From the NCBI RefSeq assembly GCF_023051105.1, contig NZ_JALKIL010000001.1, forward strand, positions 124,001 through 188,000: DNA of 64,000 nt, given 5' to 3'. This stretch comes from Anaerobiospirillum sp. NML120449 (GTDB lineage: Bacteria > Pseudomonadota > Gammaproteobacteria > Enterobacterales > Succinivibrionaceae). Numbering within the stretch: the first letter of the stretch is position 1; each line of letters begins with the position of its first letter. This document shows, piece by piece, positions 48,580 through 58,008 of the stretch. A program made the position numbers and the translations under genes. Below the pieces are notes generated by a model. The model made no database searches. It was not told the origin of the DNA and worked only from the letters and a program-made list of their open reading frames with translations.

Positions 48580-49173
48580 ATGGATAATCATGATCATGAA
48601 GACAGCCATAAGAGTGAACAGGAGCTCAGTACGGCTTTAGCAGCAGAGATGTTTGAGCGCATAATATCTAACGCATCACGCATAGGGAAAAGTGTACAAG
48701 TTTTTTCTACAAGGGCCGAGATCCTTGATGATGATGAGTTTCTTGCCAGATTTGAGGAGTTTGCCGGCAAGCATGAGTCTGGAAAAAGCTGGCGTGAACT
48801 GGTTCTAGACGTTTCTGTCAATTCAGGAGATATTGAGTTCTGTGATATATCTGTCAAGCTTGCGGATTTCTTTTTGATGAAAGTGCGTGATGACATGTTA
48901 AGTAAAAAAGGTGCAGTTGAGGATATGAGGGAGCTGTACGATCCAGATATGGATTTTGATGATTTTTACAGATTTGGATGCCTCAAGGTGCTCAATGGGC
49001 TTAACTTGCATGAGCTTCATATCCTTGACACCATTCTCAATGGAAGTTTAGCTCCACGTCATGTTGCTGTCCTGATGGGGAATGAACTGATTTCCACTCT
49101 TATTCAGGCTTATATGCATGCGGCGCTGGTAGCAAGTATTTTCAGTGTTATTAAGGAAAACAAGTCCTCTTAG
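48580..49173 (+). CDS. Orphan acidic protein A
   Basis: 197 aa, not recognised. The start is ATG 48580, since AGGAGA ends seven bases upstream of it; an ATG at 48574 sits directly on that site. The protein is acidic and mainly helical in appearance (LSTALAAEMFERIISNASR; DDDEFLARFEEFAGK; DPDMDFDDFYRFG), with a hydrophobic C-terminal helix (about 170-192, ELISTLIQAYMHAALVASIF) that could be membrane-associated or buried. AGA, AGG and ATA codons are frequent, unlike the CGT-dominated neighbours, suggesting recent acquisition or low expression. It shares an upstream operator-like site with protein B at 49539. Confidence 0.7.
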   Translation: MDNHDHEDSHKSEQELSTALAAEMFERIISNASRIGKSVQVFSTRAEILDDDEFLARFEEFAGKHESGKSWRELVLDVSVNSGDIEFCDISVKLADFFLMKVRDDMLSKKGAVEDMRELYDPDMDFDDFYRFGCLKVLNGLNLHELHILDTILNGSLAPRHVAVLMGNELISTLIQAYMHAALVASIFSVIKENKSS

Positions 49174-49538
49174 CTGATTTCTGCCTGCAGCAGCTTAATT
49201 GTTCAAGTCCCGTTTTATGGTCATAAGGCATGCAACAGGTAAAATAAATCCCTCAAAACATACACAGGTTTCATAATTTCAGTGAGACATCCATGGACAC
49301 AGGTCCGGAGATGCCGGCTGTGACATATATTATGGAGACTTCTACTGGGCTGAAGGTATGGGGATAACGCCGGTTTTGCAGGTCTGTTGTGGATAACACC
49401 AGTGTCATAATTCAAGGGACTCCTGCAGTGCCAATGTTCAGGGATCATAAGTGGTATCATGAAATATAAGCTCAGGGCAGATTAGTATTCATGACATTTA
49501 TGTACAAAATGTTTTAGTTATCATGGAGTGACAGATAA
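49174..49538. other. Intergenic between the two orphan genes
   Basis: 365 bases, no gene or hairpin terminator recognised. It contains the second operator-like site (49503-49518), just upstream of the ribosome binding site of the next gene. Confidence 0.5.
49503..49518. promoter_or_regulatory. Second operator-like site
   Basis: tacaaaatgttttagt, an imperfect copy of the palindrome at 48466-48481, 20 bases before the orphan gene at 49539. At this distance a bound protein could block translation initiation or a nearby promoter. Confidence 0.4.
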
Positions 49539-49973
49539 ATGGGTGACAGCAGCAATAACATAAATAACAGTAATGCTCAGGAGGCAGTTGACAGATATGG
49601 TCTCAGAGAGACTTTAGAAGCTGTTATAGCCAAGACTGTACTGAGTATTCTTATTGTCAAAGAGTTTTATATAACAGTCAGGAGTGATGAATCAGTACGT
49701 GAGCTTTTCAGGGAGATAAACGGGGAGGACTTTGATGAGGAGAGATACCTTGAGCTTGCAAAGGAACGTCCGCTGATGCCTCATTTGTATCGCTATACCC
49801 TGCCAGCTGAGCTTGAGAAGCTGTATGATTTTGAATTAACACGCTTATACGATATCTATAAAAGCGAAAATAATAAGAAGAACAAGACAAGTTCTCCCAG
49901 AGACGAAGCTTTTGATGCGTTCTGCGCTGAATATTGCCTTAGCAGGGGCGCCAGTCTGGAAACTCCTTTCTGA
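49539..49973 (+). CDS. Orphan acidic protein B
   Basis: 144 aa, not recognised. Polar Asn/Ser-rich N-terminus (GDSSNNINNSNAQ), a hydrophobic helix at about 27-44 (LEAVIAKTVLSILIVKEF), acidic middle (REINGEDFDEERYLELAKE) and a basic Lys/Asn/Ser segment near 115 (NNKKNKTSS). A GGAG site lies ten bases upstream of the ATG. AGA, AGG and ATA codons again occur. It follows protein A in the same direction after 365 bases. Similarity between A and B is limited to general composition; they may be functionally linked through the shared site. Confidence 0.68.
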   Translation: MGDSSNNINNSNAQEAVDRYGLRETLEAVIAKTVLSILIVKEFYITVRSDESVRELFREINGEDFDEERYLELAKERPLMPHLYRYTLPAELEKLYDFELTRLYDIYKSENNKKNKTSSPRDEAFDAFCAEYCLSRGASLETPF

Positions 49974-50559
49974 CAAAATGACTGACCTTTGACATGCTCC
50001 GGCATATTCAGGCATGAATGTCAGAATCAAAGAGGCAAATCACTGCATGCATACTGGACATATTGGATAAGGGAATATCAGGCACAATAGGCCCCTGTAG
50101 CCAGGCATATGAGGCACATAAGGCCCCTCTGGCCAGGCATATGAGGGATATCAGGTCCCTGTGGTCAGGCATATGAGGCACGCATAGTGCCTTTGGCCAG
50201 ACATATCCCCTTGTACCGTCTTACACAAAGAGCATGCGACCATCTCAAAATAAGAGTAGTCCTTACTCCCCCCAGGTCTTAACGGCCATGGACTTTATTA
50301 CAGCTCCTGCATGAAAGGGCACATAAGCCCCGCAACATGCAGGAGCTGTCTTTTCTGGAGCTGGCCATATCACCCTGGCTGTGCCAATGACCAGCTTCAT
50401 GGCAATGGCAAACGTCATGGCCGGCCTGGCTGCGCCTGCAGTGGCGCTGTAAGTGGACAGGCACCGTAATATGCGGCTGTGTGCGGCCGGTACTTGCATT
50501 CTGTATGAGTACAGGATAATTTGTTGGTAATAACCGACTGGCTGTCCTGAGGAGTCTAC
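49974..50559. repeat. Intergenic with 32-bp tandem repeat, 4 copies
   Basis: Four units of 31-32 bases at 50080-50206, each (aggcac or agggat start) ... ggccaggcatatg, with substitutions between copies. They are followed by the hairpin at 50300 and the glnE ribosome binding site (gaggag). Confidence 0.8.
50300..50353 (+). terminator. Hairpin with T-tail upstream of glnE
   Basis: Perfect 14-bp arms acagctcctgcatg (50300-50313) and 50336-50349, then ctttt. It would stop transcripts from the orphan genes before glnE. Confidence 0.75.
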
Positions 50560-53500
50560 ATGCTGGTATTGAATGATTATCCTTATGCTATTTTCCCTAA
50601 TCCGGCCCGTTTGCCGGAACTGCCTGAGGAGCTGCTGACTGATGGTCAGAACTACTATGAGCGTCTCAGGCAGAGGGCTGCGCCTGAGCTGATGGATGTG
50701 TTTGAACACCGTCCTGACCTTATGTATGTCCTGTCCATGTCAGAGTTCGTGGCCAAGACGCTCATTCAGTATCCGCGTGAGTGTGCTCAGCTGATTTCTC
50801 AGGGAGCGCTTGATGATCCTGCCTTTTCCCTTGATCCTGGAGATGCTGTTAATGAGGCAATTGTTGCCGGTCTGAGCGACATTGAGCTCAAGAAGCGTCT
50901 TCGTGTGCTGCGTCGCTGCCGCATGGTTATCATTGCCTGGCGTGATCTGACCGGTGCAGCAGAGATTGAGGAGGTATTCGTTTCTCTGTCCAATCTTGCC
51001 GAGTGCATAGTAGACCGTACTGTAGAGGTAGTGCGCGAGACTCTCAAGCCTGCCTTTGGCGATGCCTTTGACAAGGAAGGCAAGCAGATGCCTCTGCTTA
51101 TACTGGGTATGGGTAAACTGGGCGGCGGTGAGCTCAACTTCTCCTCAGACATTGATCTGATGTGCTGTTACCCTTATGACGGCCAGACCGAGGGCGGCTC
51201 ACGCTCCATCACCTTCCAGGAATACTTCACCAAGGTAGTTCAGCGCCTTTCCAATCTGTTAAGTGAAGTTACTGCTGACTCTTTCTGCTACCGTATCGAT
51301 CTGCGACTGCGTCCTTTTGGCGATGCCGGTCCGCTGGTGTCATCATTTGATGCTCTTTCTGTCTACTATGAAACTCAGGGTCGTACCTGGGAGCGTTATG
51401 CTCTGGTAAAAGCCAAGCTCATTGGTGACTATCACCGCTGGGGTGATTACGGTGATGAGCTCATTGAGCTGCTTCGTCCTTTTGTGTACCGCCGTTACCT
51501 TGACTACGGTGCCATTGAGTCCCTGCGCAAGCTCAAGCGCATGATTGAATCTGAGGTGCGCCGCCGTAATCTTGGCGATAACTTCAAGCTCGGTTCAGGT
51601 GGCATTCGTGAGATTGAGTTTATTGCCCAGGTGTTTGAGCTGATGCGCGGTGGCCGTATCCCTGAGATGGTTGAGCGCAGTCTGCGCCGTACTTTGCGCA
51701 ATATCAGCAAGCTGCAGCTGCTGCCTGATGAGGTCTGCGTTCGTCTTGATGAGTGCTATATCTACCTGCGCCGTCTGGAAAACATTACCCAGATGCTTGC
51801 TGACAAGCAGACTCAGACTCTGCCAGTTTCCCCTAAAGATCAGATGCGTGTTGCCATAGGCATGTGCAAGGGCAGCTTTGAGGAGCTTACCGAGGAGCTG
51901 GGTCGTATCAGAGATATGGTTCATCAGGAGTTTGTCTCCATCATGCGCGACAGCGATGATGACCGGGAGGCTCAGCTGGCTGAAAGCGCTGAGCTTTGGG
52001 AGTCAAGCCTCAATGCTGATGAGCTTGAACCTGTGCTGGTTCCATTCATGGCTGAGCCTGGTATGCCAGAGAGCAGCAGTGAAGGTCGTGCCACTTCCTC
52101 AAGGACTACTAATGCTCATGCTCTGGCTCAGGGCATTATTAACCTGCACCACACTCTCAACCGTATGCCGGTAGGACCTAAAGGCCGTGATACCCTGGTA
52201 AGACTGATGCCTAAGATCATCAAGGGTGTTGCACGCTACAAGGATGCTCCGGCTCTGTTTAACAAGGTATCACTGCTGATTGAAAAGGTAGCCCTGCGTA
52301 CCACCTATCTGCAGCTGCTGGTAGAAAATGATGGTACCCGTGAGAAGCTGCTTAACTTGCTCAACGGCAACAACTTCGCCGGTGCGCTCATAAGTGCCTA
52401 TCCTATTTTGCTCGATGAGCTGATTGCTCCACGCTATTTCACCTCACCGCCTCATACAGCCGAATACATGGGATGGCTCAATGAGCGCCTGCTGCGCATT
52501 GATCCCGAGGACCTTGAGGAGCAGATGGAGGAGCTGCGTCTGTTCAAGAAGACCATGGTGCTTCGTATTGCCATGTCCGATCAGTCACAGTCTCTGCCTC
52601 TAATGAAGATTTCTGATGCCCTTACCTGGCTTGCTGAGGCTATCCTTAAGGAAATTGCTCTGCTGTCATGGCGTCAGACTGAGAAGAAATTCGGTACTCC
52701 TGAGGGCAAGGACGCCAGTGATCCGGGCTATGCAATTATTGCCTATGGCAAGCTCGGCGGTATTGAGCTTGGTTACAAGTCCGATCTGGACATGGTATTT
52801 ATCCGTGACGTTAATGACGGCATGACCACGGGTGATAACCCTGTATCTGCAGCCATGTTCTATCAGCGACTTGTACAGCGCTTTATGCATCTGTGCACCA
52901 CCCGTATGTCTGGTGGTGTGATTTACGAGCTGGATATGCGTCTGCGTCCTGATGGCGACTCAGGCCTGCTGATGACTGATCTCGAAGCCTATGAAAACTA
53001 TCAGCTCAACCGTGCCTGGACGTGGGAACATCAGGCTCTGGTACGCGCACGTCCTGTAGCCGGTTCTCCTAATGTTATTGAGGCCTTTAACCGTATTCGT
53101 GATCAGGTACTGCGCACCAGGCGTGATGAGGTAAAGCTCAGTGACGATGTATACGCCATGCGTATGAAGATGCGCAATTACCTTGATCGCAGCTCAGATA
53201 AGCTCTTCGATCTCAAGCAGGGACGCGGCGGAATGGTTGATATTGAGTTTATCGCTCAGTACCTGTTGCTGCGTGAGGCACCAAACCATGCTGACATGGT
53301 GCTGTGGTCAGACAATGTACGTATTTTTGATGAGTGTGCCCGCCTTGGCATTCTTACCGAAGATACTACTGTAAAGCTCAAGCAGGCCTATCTTGCCATT
53401 CGTGAGTGTTACCACCGCGTCAGCCTTGCTGACCTGCCTCGCATTGTGGCCATTGAGGACCGCCCTGAGGCCTGCGAGGATGTGGCAGTAATCTTTGATG

Positions 53501-53580
53501 AAATCTTCAAGGACGCAGCCGCCCGCTTTGTACCGCCTCACTACGGCAAGGCTAACGCTCTGCCACCAGGCACTTTATAA
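50560..53580 (+). CDS. glnE: Glutamine synthetase adenylyltransferase GlnE
   Basis: Bifunctional enzyme that adenylylates and deadenylylates glutamine synthetase in response to PII and nitrogen status; cytosolic. 1006 aa (E. coli 946). Two nucleotidyltransferase domains: the N-terminal adenylyl-removing domain with GMGKLGGGELNFSSDIDLM (from about residue 183) and the C-terminal adenylyltransferase domain with AYGKLGGIELGYKSDLDMVF (from about 728), each with the G-S/D-x-D metal-binding pattern, and GGxxDIEFIAQ helices after both (GSGGIREIEFIAQ, GRGGMVDIEFIAQ). Extra length is spread over the linker (about 470-525) and the C-terminus. A GAGGAG site precedes the ATG. Monocistronic here. Confidence 0.97.
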   Translation: MLVLNDYPYAIFPNPARLPELPEELLTDGQNYYERLRQRAAPELMDVFEHRPDLMYVLSMSEFVAKTLIQYPRECAQLISQGALDDPAFSLDPGDAVNEAIVAGLSDIELKKRLRVLRRCRMVIIAWRDLTGAAEIEEVFVSLSNLAECIVDRTVEVVRETLKPAFGDAFDKEGKQMPLLILGMGKLGGGELNFSSDIDLMCCYPYDGQTEGGSRSITFQEYFTKVVQRLSNLLSEVTADSFCYRIDLRLRPFGDAGPLVSSFDALSVYYETQGRTWERYALVKAKLIGDYHRWGDYGDELIELLRPFVYRRYLDYGAIESLRKLKRMIESEVRRRNLGDNFKLGSGGIREIEFIAQVFELMRGGRIPEMVERSLRRTLRNISKLQLLPDEVCVRLDECYIYLRRLENITQMLADKQTQTLPVSPKDQMRVAIGMCKGSFEELTEELGRIRDMVHQEFVSIMRDSDDDREAQLAESAELWESSLNADELEPVLVPFMAEPGMPESSSEGRATSSRTTNAHALAQGIINLHHTLNRMPVGPKGRDTLVRLMPKIIKGVARYKDAPALFNKVSLLIEKVALRTTYLQLLVENDGTREKLLNLLNGNNFAGALISAYPILLDELIAPRYFTSPPHTAEYMGWLNERLLRIDPEDLEEQMEELRLFKKTMVLRIAMSDQSQSLPLMKISDALTWLAEAILKEIALLSWRQTEKKFGTPEGKDASDPGYAIIAYGKLGGIELGYKSDLDMVFIRDVNDGMTTGDNPVSAAMFYQRLVQRFMHLCTTRMSGGVIYELDMRLRPDGDSGLLMTDLEAYENYQLNRAWTWEHQALVRARPVAGSPNVIEAFNRIRDQVLRTRRDEVKLSDDVYAMRMKMRNYLDRSSDKLFDLKQGRGGMVDIEFIAQYLLLREAPNHADMVLWSDNVRIFDECARLGILTEDTTVKLKQAYLAIRECYHRVSLADLPRIVAIEDRPEACEDVAVIFDEIFKDAAARFVPPHYGKANALPPGTL

Positions 53581-53655
53581 AGTACAAAATAACACCATCA
53601 TCAGCCCAGCTCTGCCACTGCCAGCATTATCAGGCAGTATCAGTGTGCGTTGCAG

Positions 53656-53735
53656 CATAAGCAGAAGCATAAGCACCAGCATGAGCATAAGCATGAGCAT
53701 AAGCATAAGCATAAGCATAAGCAACAGCATCATCA
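53656..53735. repeat. Hexanucleotide (agcata) microsatellite
   Basis: About a dozen units of agcata/agcatg/agcaac in 80 bases, ending in catcatc; 76 bases past the glnE stop. Confidence 0.85.
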
Positions 53736-53912
53736 TCCTGAATCTGATACCTGAGCTTAGCAGTCTCGTGTATTGCCTTGATTACAAGGGAGTACATATG
53801 CCCAGCAGTGTGCTCAACAAAGACTGACAGTCCAGTCGCATTGCTGCGCAGCAGGCCCAGCCTAAGTGGCAGCAGCATGCCAGTCAGTTATGGCATAGCA
53901 GAGCAAATAAAG

Positions 53913-53956
53913 AATAAAGGCCAGATACGCTTACCGTGTCCGGCCTTTATTTTTCT
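53913..53956 (+). terminator. Rho-independent terminator after glnE
   Basis: aataaaggcc (53913-53922) pairs with ggcctttatt (53942-53951), then tttct. It lies 330 bases past glnE, beyond the microsatellite. Confidence 0.75.
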
Positions 53957-54490
53957 CTGAGGATGCAGATTATCAGGAAAAGCAATTATCTGAAACAATT
54001 TGCCGCAGAACAGCGCCGCATGGCACCGCCTGAATGGCACATATCTCGCCTCGAACATTTTCCACGGCGCCATATAATAATAACTAAAACGAGAAGTACA
54101 ACAATATATGCTACATGACCCCTGGCCCATGGATTTTTTCTTGTCTGCCGGATTTCTAATGCATACTCCTGTCATTAACACCAACGATAAAGATTGTCTC
54201 AAAATTGTCATGAAAAAGACGATATTAAAGGAGAAGAAAGCAAATCCTTGCAAGAATGATATGTAAGGCAAGACTGGCAAGGCCATGCCTGGTCCGGCCA
54301 GTAATCCCAGATAAGGCCATGCTGTAGCTGTCTATTACTTAGACCTGATGCTTGAGTGCAGAAAATATGTGACAGACTGCTCAGCTTAGAGCAGCTAATT
54401 CAGAAGAAGACAATAAGATTAGAGCAAATGGAAAAAACGGGAAAGCTTGTGCAGCCACTGCTAACGGAGCTGCACAACCTGGTACCGGCA

Positions 54491-54640
54491 AGCGCAGCTA
54501 ACCTTGCACTGACGGTAGTAAGGCTGCCAGTCAGCGCCGCTAACCTTGCACTGACGGCAGTAAGGCTGCCAGTCAGCGCTGCTAACCTTGCGCTGATGGC
54601 AGTAGGGCTACCGGTCAGCGCAGCTAACCTTGCTCTGACC
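54491..54640. repeat. 42-bp tandem repeat, 3.5 copies
   Basis: Units at 54491, 54533 and 54575, plus a partial at 54617; consensus agcgc(a/c)gctaaccttgc and aggctgccagtc. In one frame (GTG at 54356 to 54649) it would encode 14-residue SAANLALTAVRLPV repeats after a helical N-terminus, but there is no good ribosome binding site and the start is weak. Coding is possible but unproven. Confidence 0.85.
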
Positions 54641-54649
54641 GAAAGTTAA

Positions 54650-54971
54650 GGCTCCCGGGAAGGGACGCTCACATTCGCCGCTCCGTAAAACTGCAAAAGT
54701 ACGGACCTTTCCCGGAGTTATGTTATAGGAAGCCCGGTCTTGCGGATCCGGGCTACATGACGGGGCATGTAGCCCCGCCAGCAGTTTATGTAACTCATTT
54801 GAATGTCTGATGTGCATGCGCACCGATCTCTCCAGGGACTGTATTTCACAGAAGTTCTGTGACCCAGCCCGGATCTCGATCATGGCATGCACATGAGCGC
54901 CTGCGATCAAAGGCGCTTTCAGACAGGAGATCTGACCGGCACAGCTCTATCTGTGCTTTGCCGGTCAGATC
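54650..54971. other. Hairpin-dense segment, possible structured RNA
   Basis: Six consecutive stem-loops in about 320 bases: an imperfect long stem at 54650-54717 with inner tccgta/tacgga; agcccgg/ccgggct (54731-54737 / 54748-54754); cggggc/gccccg (54761-54766 / 54772-54777); tcacaga/tctgtga (54846-54852 / 54856-54862); agcgcct/aggcgct (54896-54902 / 54911-54917); gatctgaccggcacag with its complement carrying a 5-base bulge (54929-54944 / 54951-54971). No known RNA family was recognised and no long open frame fits. Confidence 0.45.
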
Positions 54972-56520
54972 AGGCAAATCATATGGCTTTACCAATGCTT
55001 GCAGATAGCCGTTTAAGCAGTAAAAGCTGGTAAGCCTGCTAAGCCTGTTGGCAAAGACAGCCATAATCCTTCTCTGATAAAACACAGTCCAGGATAAGGA
55101 GTGGCTGGGCCATACTCAGCTCAGCTTGCGGCTATATTTGGCTGTTTAGGGAGACCTGGTCCCCTGAAGGAGAGTTATTTATCTAACCTTCAGTTTTTGC
55201 CAGCCAATATTTCAGGTGTTTAATAAAAAGATGCAGTAGTTTGTCTCTCTGCATTATCGGCAATTTAACAGTAATGCCGAAAGGCAAGCTACTTTCTGGG
55301 CCTGCCAATTGCTCTGCAGCATGACAGCATGCACTACACAGCTGATGCGACACTGTCATACCGGATTGAGTATTGCTGTTGTCCTGTAAAAGGGACGCCC
55401 CAACAGAGCAGGGGCACAGCATACTGCAGACGTAAGCGCGTTAATAACTAAGACGCAGAGCAAATTTGATTAGTAATCAAATGTTCCAGATCCTGCTGTT
55501 TCTCAGATGCATCAGAAAGGTTCAGGCCAGTCTGTGCTTCTGTCTCTCCTTATAAGTCCTGGTAAAGACTGCCCTAACTCTGCAGTCTTCTGGACCATGT
55601 AACACAGGTGTTGTAATGCTCCGGAGCATTGATGGACAGCAGATAACGGTGTGGTAAAAGCTGCTGCCTGTATAAGTATAACGATGCAGAGGCTTTATCC
55701 TTTAACCAATTACGTATGAATATCCCTCATGGGGCAGAAGCTCTAACATGCCTTAAAAACCATTAAACAGGCTGTTTGTGGCACGTGCTTGTCACGATAA
55801 ACCCACACTGAATGCCTTGCATTTTTGTGCATCTTTAAAAAATTATGCTAATGCTCTGTAACTGCAACTCCCCGCATAAACGGCAAATAAAAGGGGATTA
55901 TGTATGTAAAGTCCTTATAAATCAGGATGTAAATAAGATGTAAATAGATACCGAAGAGACATGATTCTGAATATATATGCATTATTTATCAAAACTATGA
56001 GATAGATCACGCTTTATCGGGAACTCATATTTGCATATATGAAGCAAAAATCCAGTTTTATGATCAGATCATGCTAATTTGTATGTATTTCAAAAAACGC
56101 GAAATGCACATGCAAGACAGGCACAACAGCCATGCATGCAGACTGCTCTAACATAACCCAGCACTATTCTTATTCTTAAATACTCTGTCTAAGCCACAAC
56201 AACCATCACCACAACCATGAGAGCGCTCATGGCTGCTGTTACAGTCATAGGCTCGAGCAACGAGTTCCAGAACGGCGTCGTTACCGGCTAAGGCATAGCA
56301 TGTGCAAATACGGCAAAGCCATCGTGCTAACAGGTGGCACAATGGCTGGCAAAGCTATGAGCCTGTAAAACGGTATGACATACCTGGTAACATAAATGTG
56401 CTTCGAGCAGCAAACATGAACAAAGCACCGTCTTATTTGAATTTCACAGGTGAAAGCGTTACGCGTTACAAAACAATTTGTTTGTTGTAATTAATAGGTT
56501 TATTAATACTTTCTAAAACA

Positions 56521-56556
56521 AAAAGGCTCACATCCATAAGGAAGTGAGCCCTTTGA
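56521..56556 (-). terminator. Terminator of flagellin 5
   Basis: Stem ggctcac...gtgagcc extended by tcc/gga; on the minus strand it is followed by tttttgtttt. Almost identical to the terminator of flagellin 6. Confidence 0.8.
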
Positions 56557-56587
56557 AATTCTGTGTTGGCCGCAGGCCACAACTAAA

Positions 56588-57496
56588 TTATCCGAGCAGG
56601 GACAGACCGAGCTGTGGACGGGTATTAGCCTGCATAAGCATGGAGGAAGCAGCCTGCTGAATAATTGACTGCTGTGACAGATTGGCTGATTCTTCGGCAA
56701 AATCTGCATCGCGAATTCTGCTGCGGGCGTCTGCCTGGTTGGCGGAAACGTTAGCCTGGTTGCGAATTGAGCTCTCCAGTCTGTTCTGCATTGCACCTAG
56801 TCCGGCGCGGGCTCCGTCTACCAGACCAATCATCTTGTCCATTGCGGAAATAGCAGCGCCAATGTTCTCAGCCTTAGTGAAAACAATGCCCTTATCCTTA
56901 GACCAGAACTTCTTGAGTTCGGTATCACCTACACCGCCGATACCAATCTGGGAGAACTTCATAGCCTGAACTTCAAAGCTGATAGTATCGCCTTTGTTAG
57001 CGCCAACCTGGAGCGTCATCTTACCGATAGAATTTGAGCCCTGGCCAGTACCACCTTTTGTCATTACACCGTGGCCGCCATCGAGGATCTGGCCACCAGC
57101 GAACTTGGTTTGCTGAGCAATACGGGTAATCTCAGCGGCAAGAGCTGTAGCTTCTTTCTGCAGGGCCTTGCGGTCGTCAGCAGTATTGGTGCCGTTGTTA
57201 GCCTGGACAGCCAGAGTACGAATCTTCTGGAGCATGCCAGTCATTTCGTCCATGGCGCCTTCGATGGTCTGAGCAAGAGCAATACCGTCAGAGGCATTGC
57301 GGTTACCCTGGTTAAGGCCGTTAATCTGAGTTGTCAGACGGCTGCTGATTTGTAAGCCGGCTGCATCGTCTTTGGCACTGTTAATTCTCAGACCAGAGGA
57401 GAGTCTCTGGTATGTAGTAGTCAGCTGATTCTGGACATTATTAAGGTATCTGCGTCCGTTAAGAGAGCTTACATTGGTATTTACATATACTGCCAT
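56588..57496 (-). CDS. Flagellin 5 (second cluster)
   Basis: Filament subunit, 302 aa, of a second subtype that starts [20 protein letters not shown] and ends QLGLSLLG. D0/D1 helices are conserved ([31 protein letters not shown]); the variable middle is GGHGVMTKGGTGQGSNSIG and KFSQIGIGGVGDTELKKFW. No cysteine. It differs from the tandem four at many D1 positions, so it is an older paralogue. The leader contains minus-strand TGGCTTATTTATGCT (57533-57547), a sigma-54-like sequence whose GG/GC spacing is one base short. Own terminator. Confidence 0.96.
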   Translation of the reverse strand: MAVYVNTNVSSLNGRRYLNNVQNQLTTTYQRLSSGLRINSAKDDAAGLQISSRLTTQINGLNQGNRNASDGIALAQTIEGAMDEMTGMLQKIRTLAVQANNGTNTADDRKALQKEATALAAEITRIAQQTKFAGGQILDGGHGVMTKGGTGQGSNSIGKMTLQVGANKGDTISFEVQAMKFSQIGIGGVGDTELKKFWSKDKGIVFTKAENIGAAISAMDKMIGLVDGARAGLGAMQNRLESSIRNQANVSANQADARSRIRDADFAEESANLSQQSIIQQAASSMLMQANTRPQLGLSLLG

Positions 57497-58008
57497 AATC
57501 TGGACCTCTGATTTAATACCTCAGCATAAATAAGCCATCTTAACACTGCTGGGGTCTGCATGGGAATAAGCAATTCGTAGTCGCCTGTATTTAAATTAAC
57601 GCCGATACAGTGGGTTCATTTACCGCTGCGTTTGTTCAACACAGATTATCAATATGCAGCCCATATTTAAGTCGTATATAGATACATGAAACCATTGCTC
57701 CTTCATATTACTTTATCCACGACATGGTAATATTTTGTAAAGCATGTGATGTCATCGATTAAAGTAATGTCACAATTGATTATGTAATGTTTGTTCGGAA
57801 GATTTGCAGTATTGCCATGACATAACTTATGGGGCGTGTTTTCTATATTCTTTACATTATATTTTATAGATTATCTCCAAAATGTCGTAATTGCACTTAC
57901 AGGATCGATCAGTCTTCATGCTGCATTTGCTTTATAAAACAAAAAGGCTCACCTCCATAAGGAAGTGAGCCCTTTGAAATTCTGTGTTGGCCTCAGGCCA
58001 CAACTAAA
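57497..58008. other. Intergenic between flagellins 5 and 6
   Basis: AT-rich. Contains the flagellin 5 leader and upstream region, then the flagellin 6 terminator. The first 50 bases upstream of both genes are nearly identical, showing a duplicated gene unit. No additional gene. Confidence 0.55.
57936..57976 (-). terminator. Terminator of flagellin 6
   Basis: Same hairpin as after flagellin 5 (ggctcacctcc / ggaagtgagcc) with a T-run (tttttgtttta) on the minus strand. Confidence 0.8.

Larger units (their letters stand above)
53581..56587. other. 3-kb non-coding region
   Basis: The longest gap. Contains a hexanucleotide (agcata)n tract at 53656-53735, the terminator at 53913, the 42-bp repeat at 54491, the hairpin-dense segment 54650-54971, and an AT-rich stretch (55780-56110) with no recognised gene. 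Open frames to about 100 codons lack support. Confidence 0.5.

Noticed and set aside
55990-56020. CRP/FNR-like site (tgagatagatcacg)
   Set aside because: The half-sites are only 4 bases apart instead of 6, and no gene lies in a suitable position.
57590-57625. Sigma-28-like sequence (taaattaacgccgatac) near flagellin 5
   Set aside because: It points rightward, away from the flagellin gene, and the spacing between the halves does not fit the FliA consensus.
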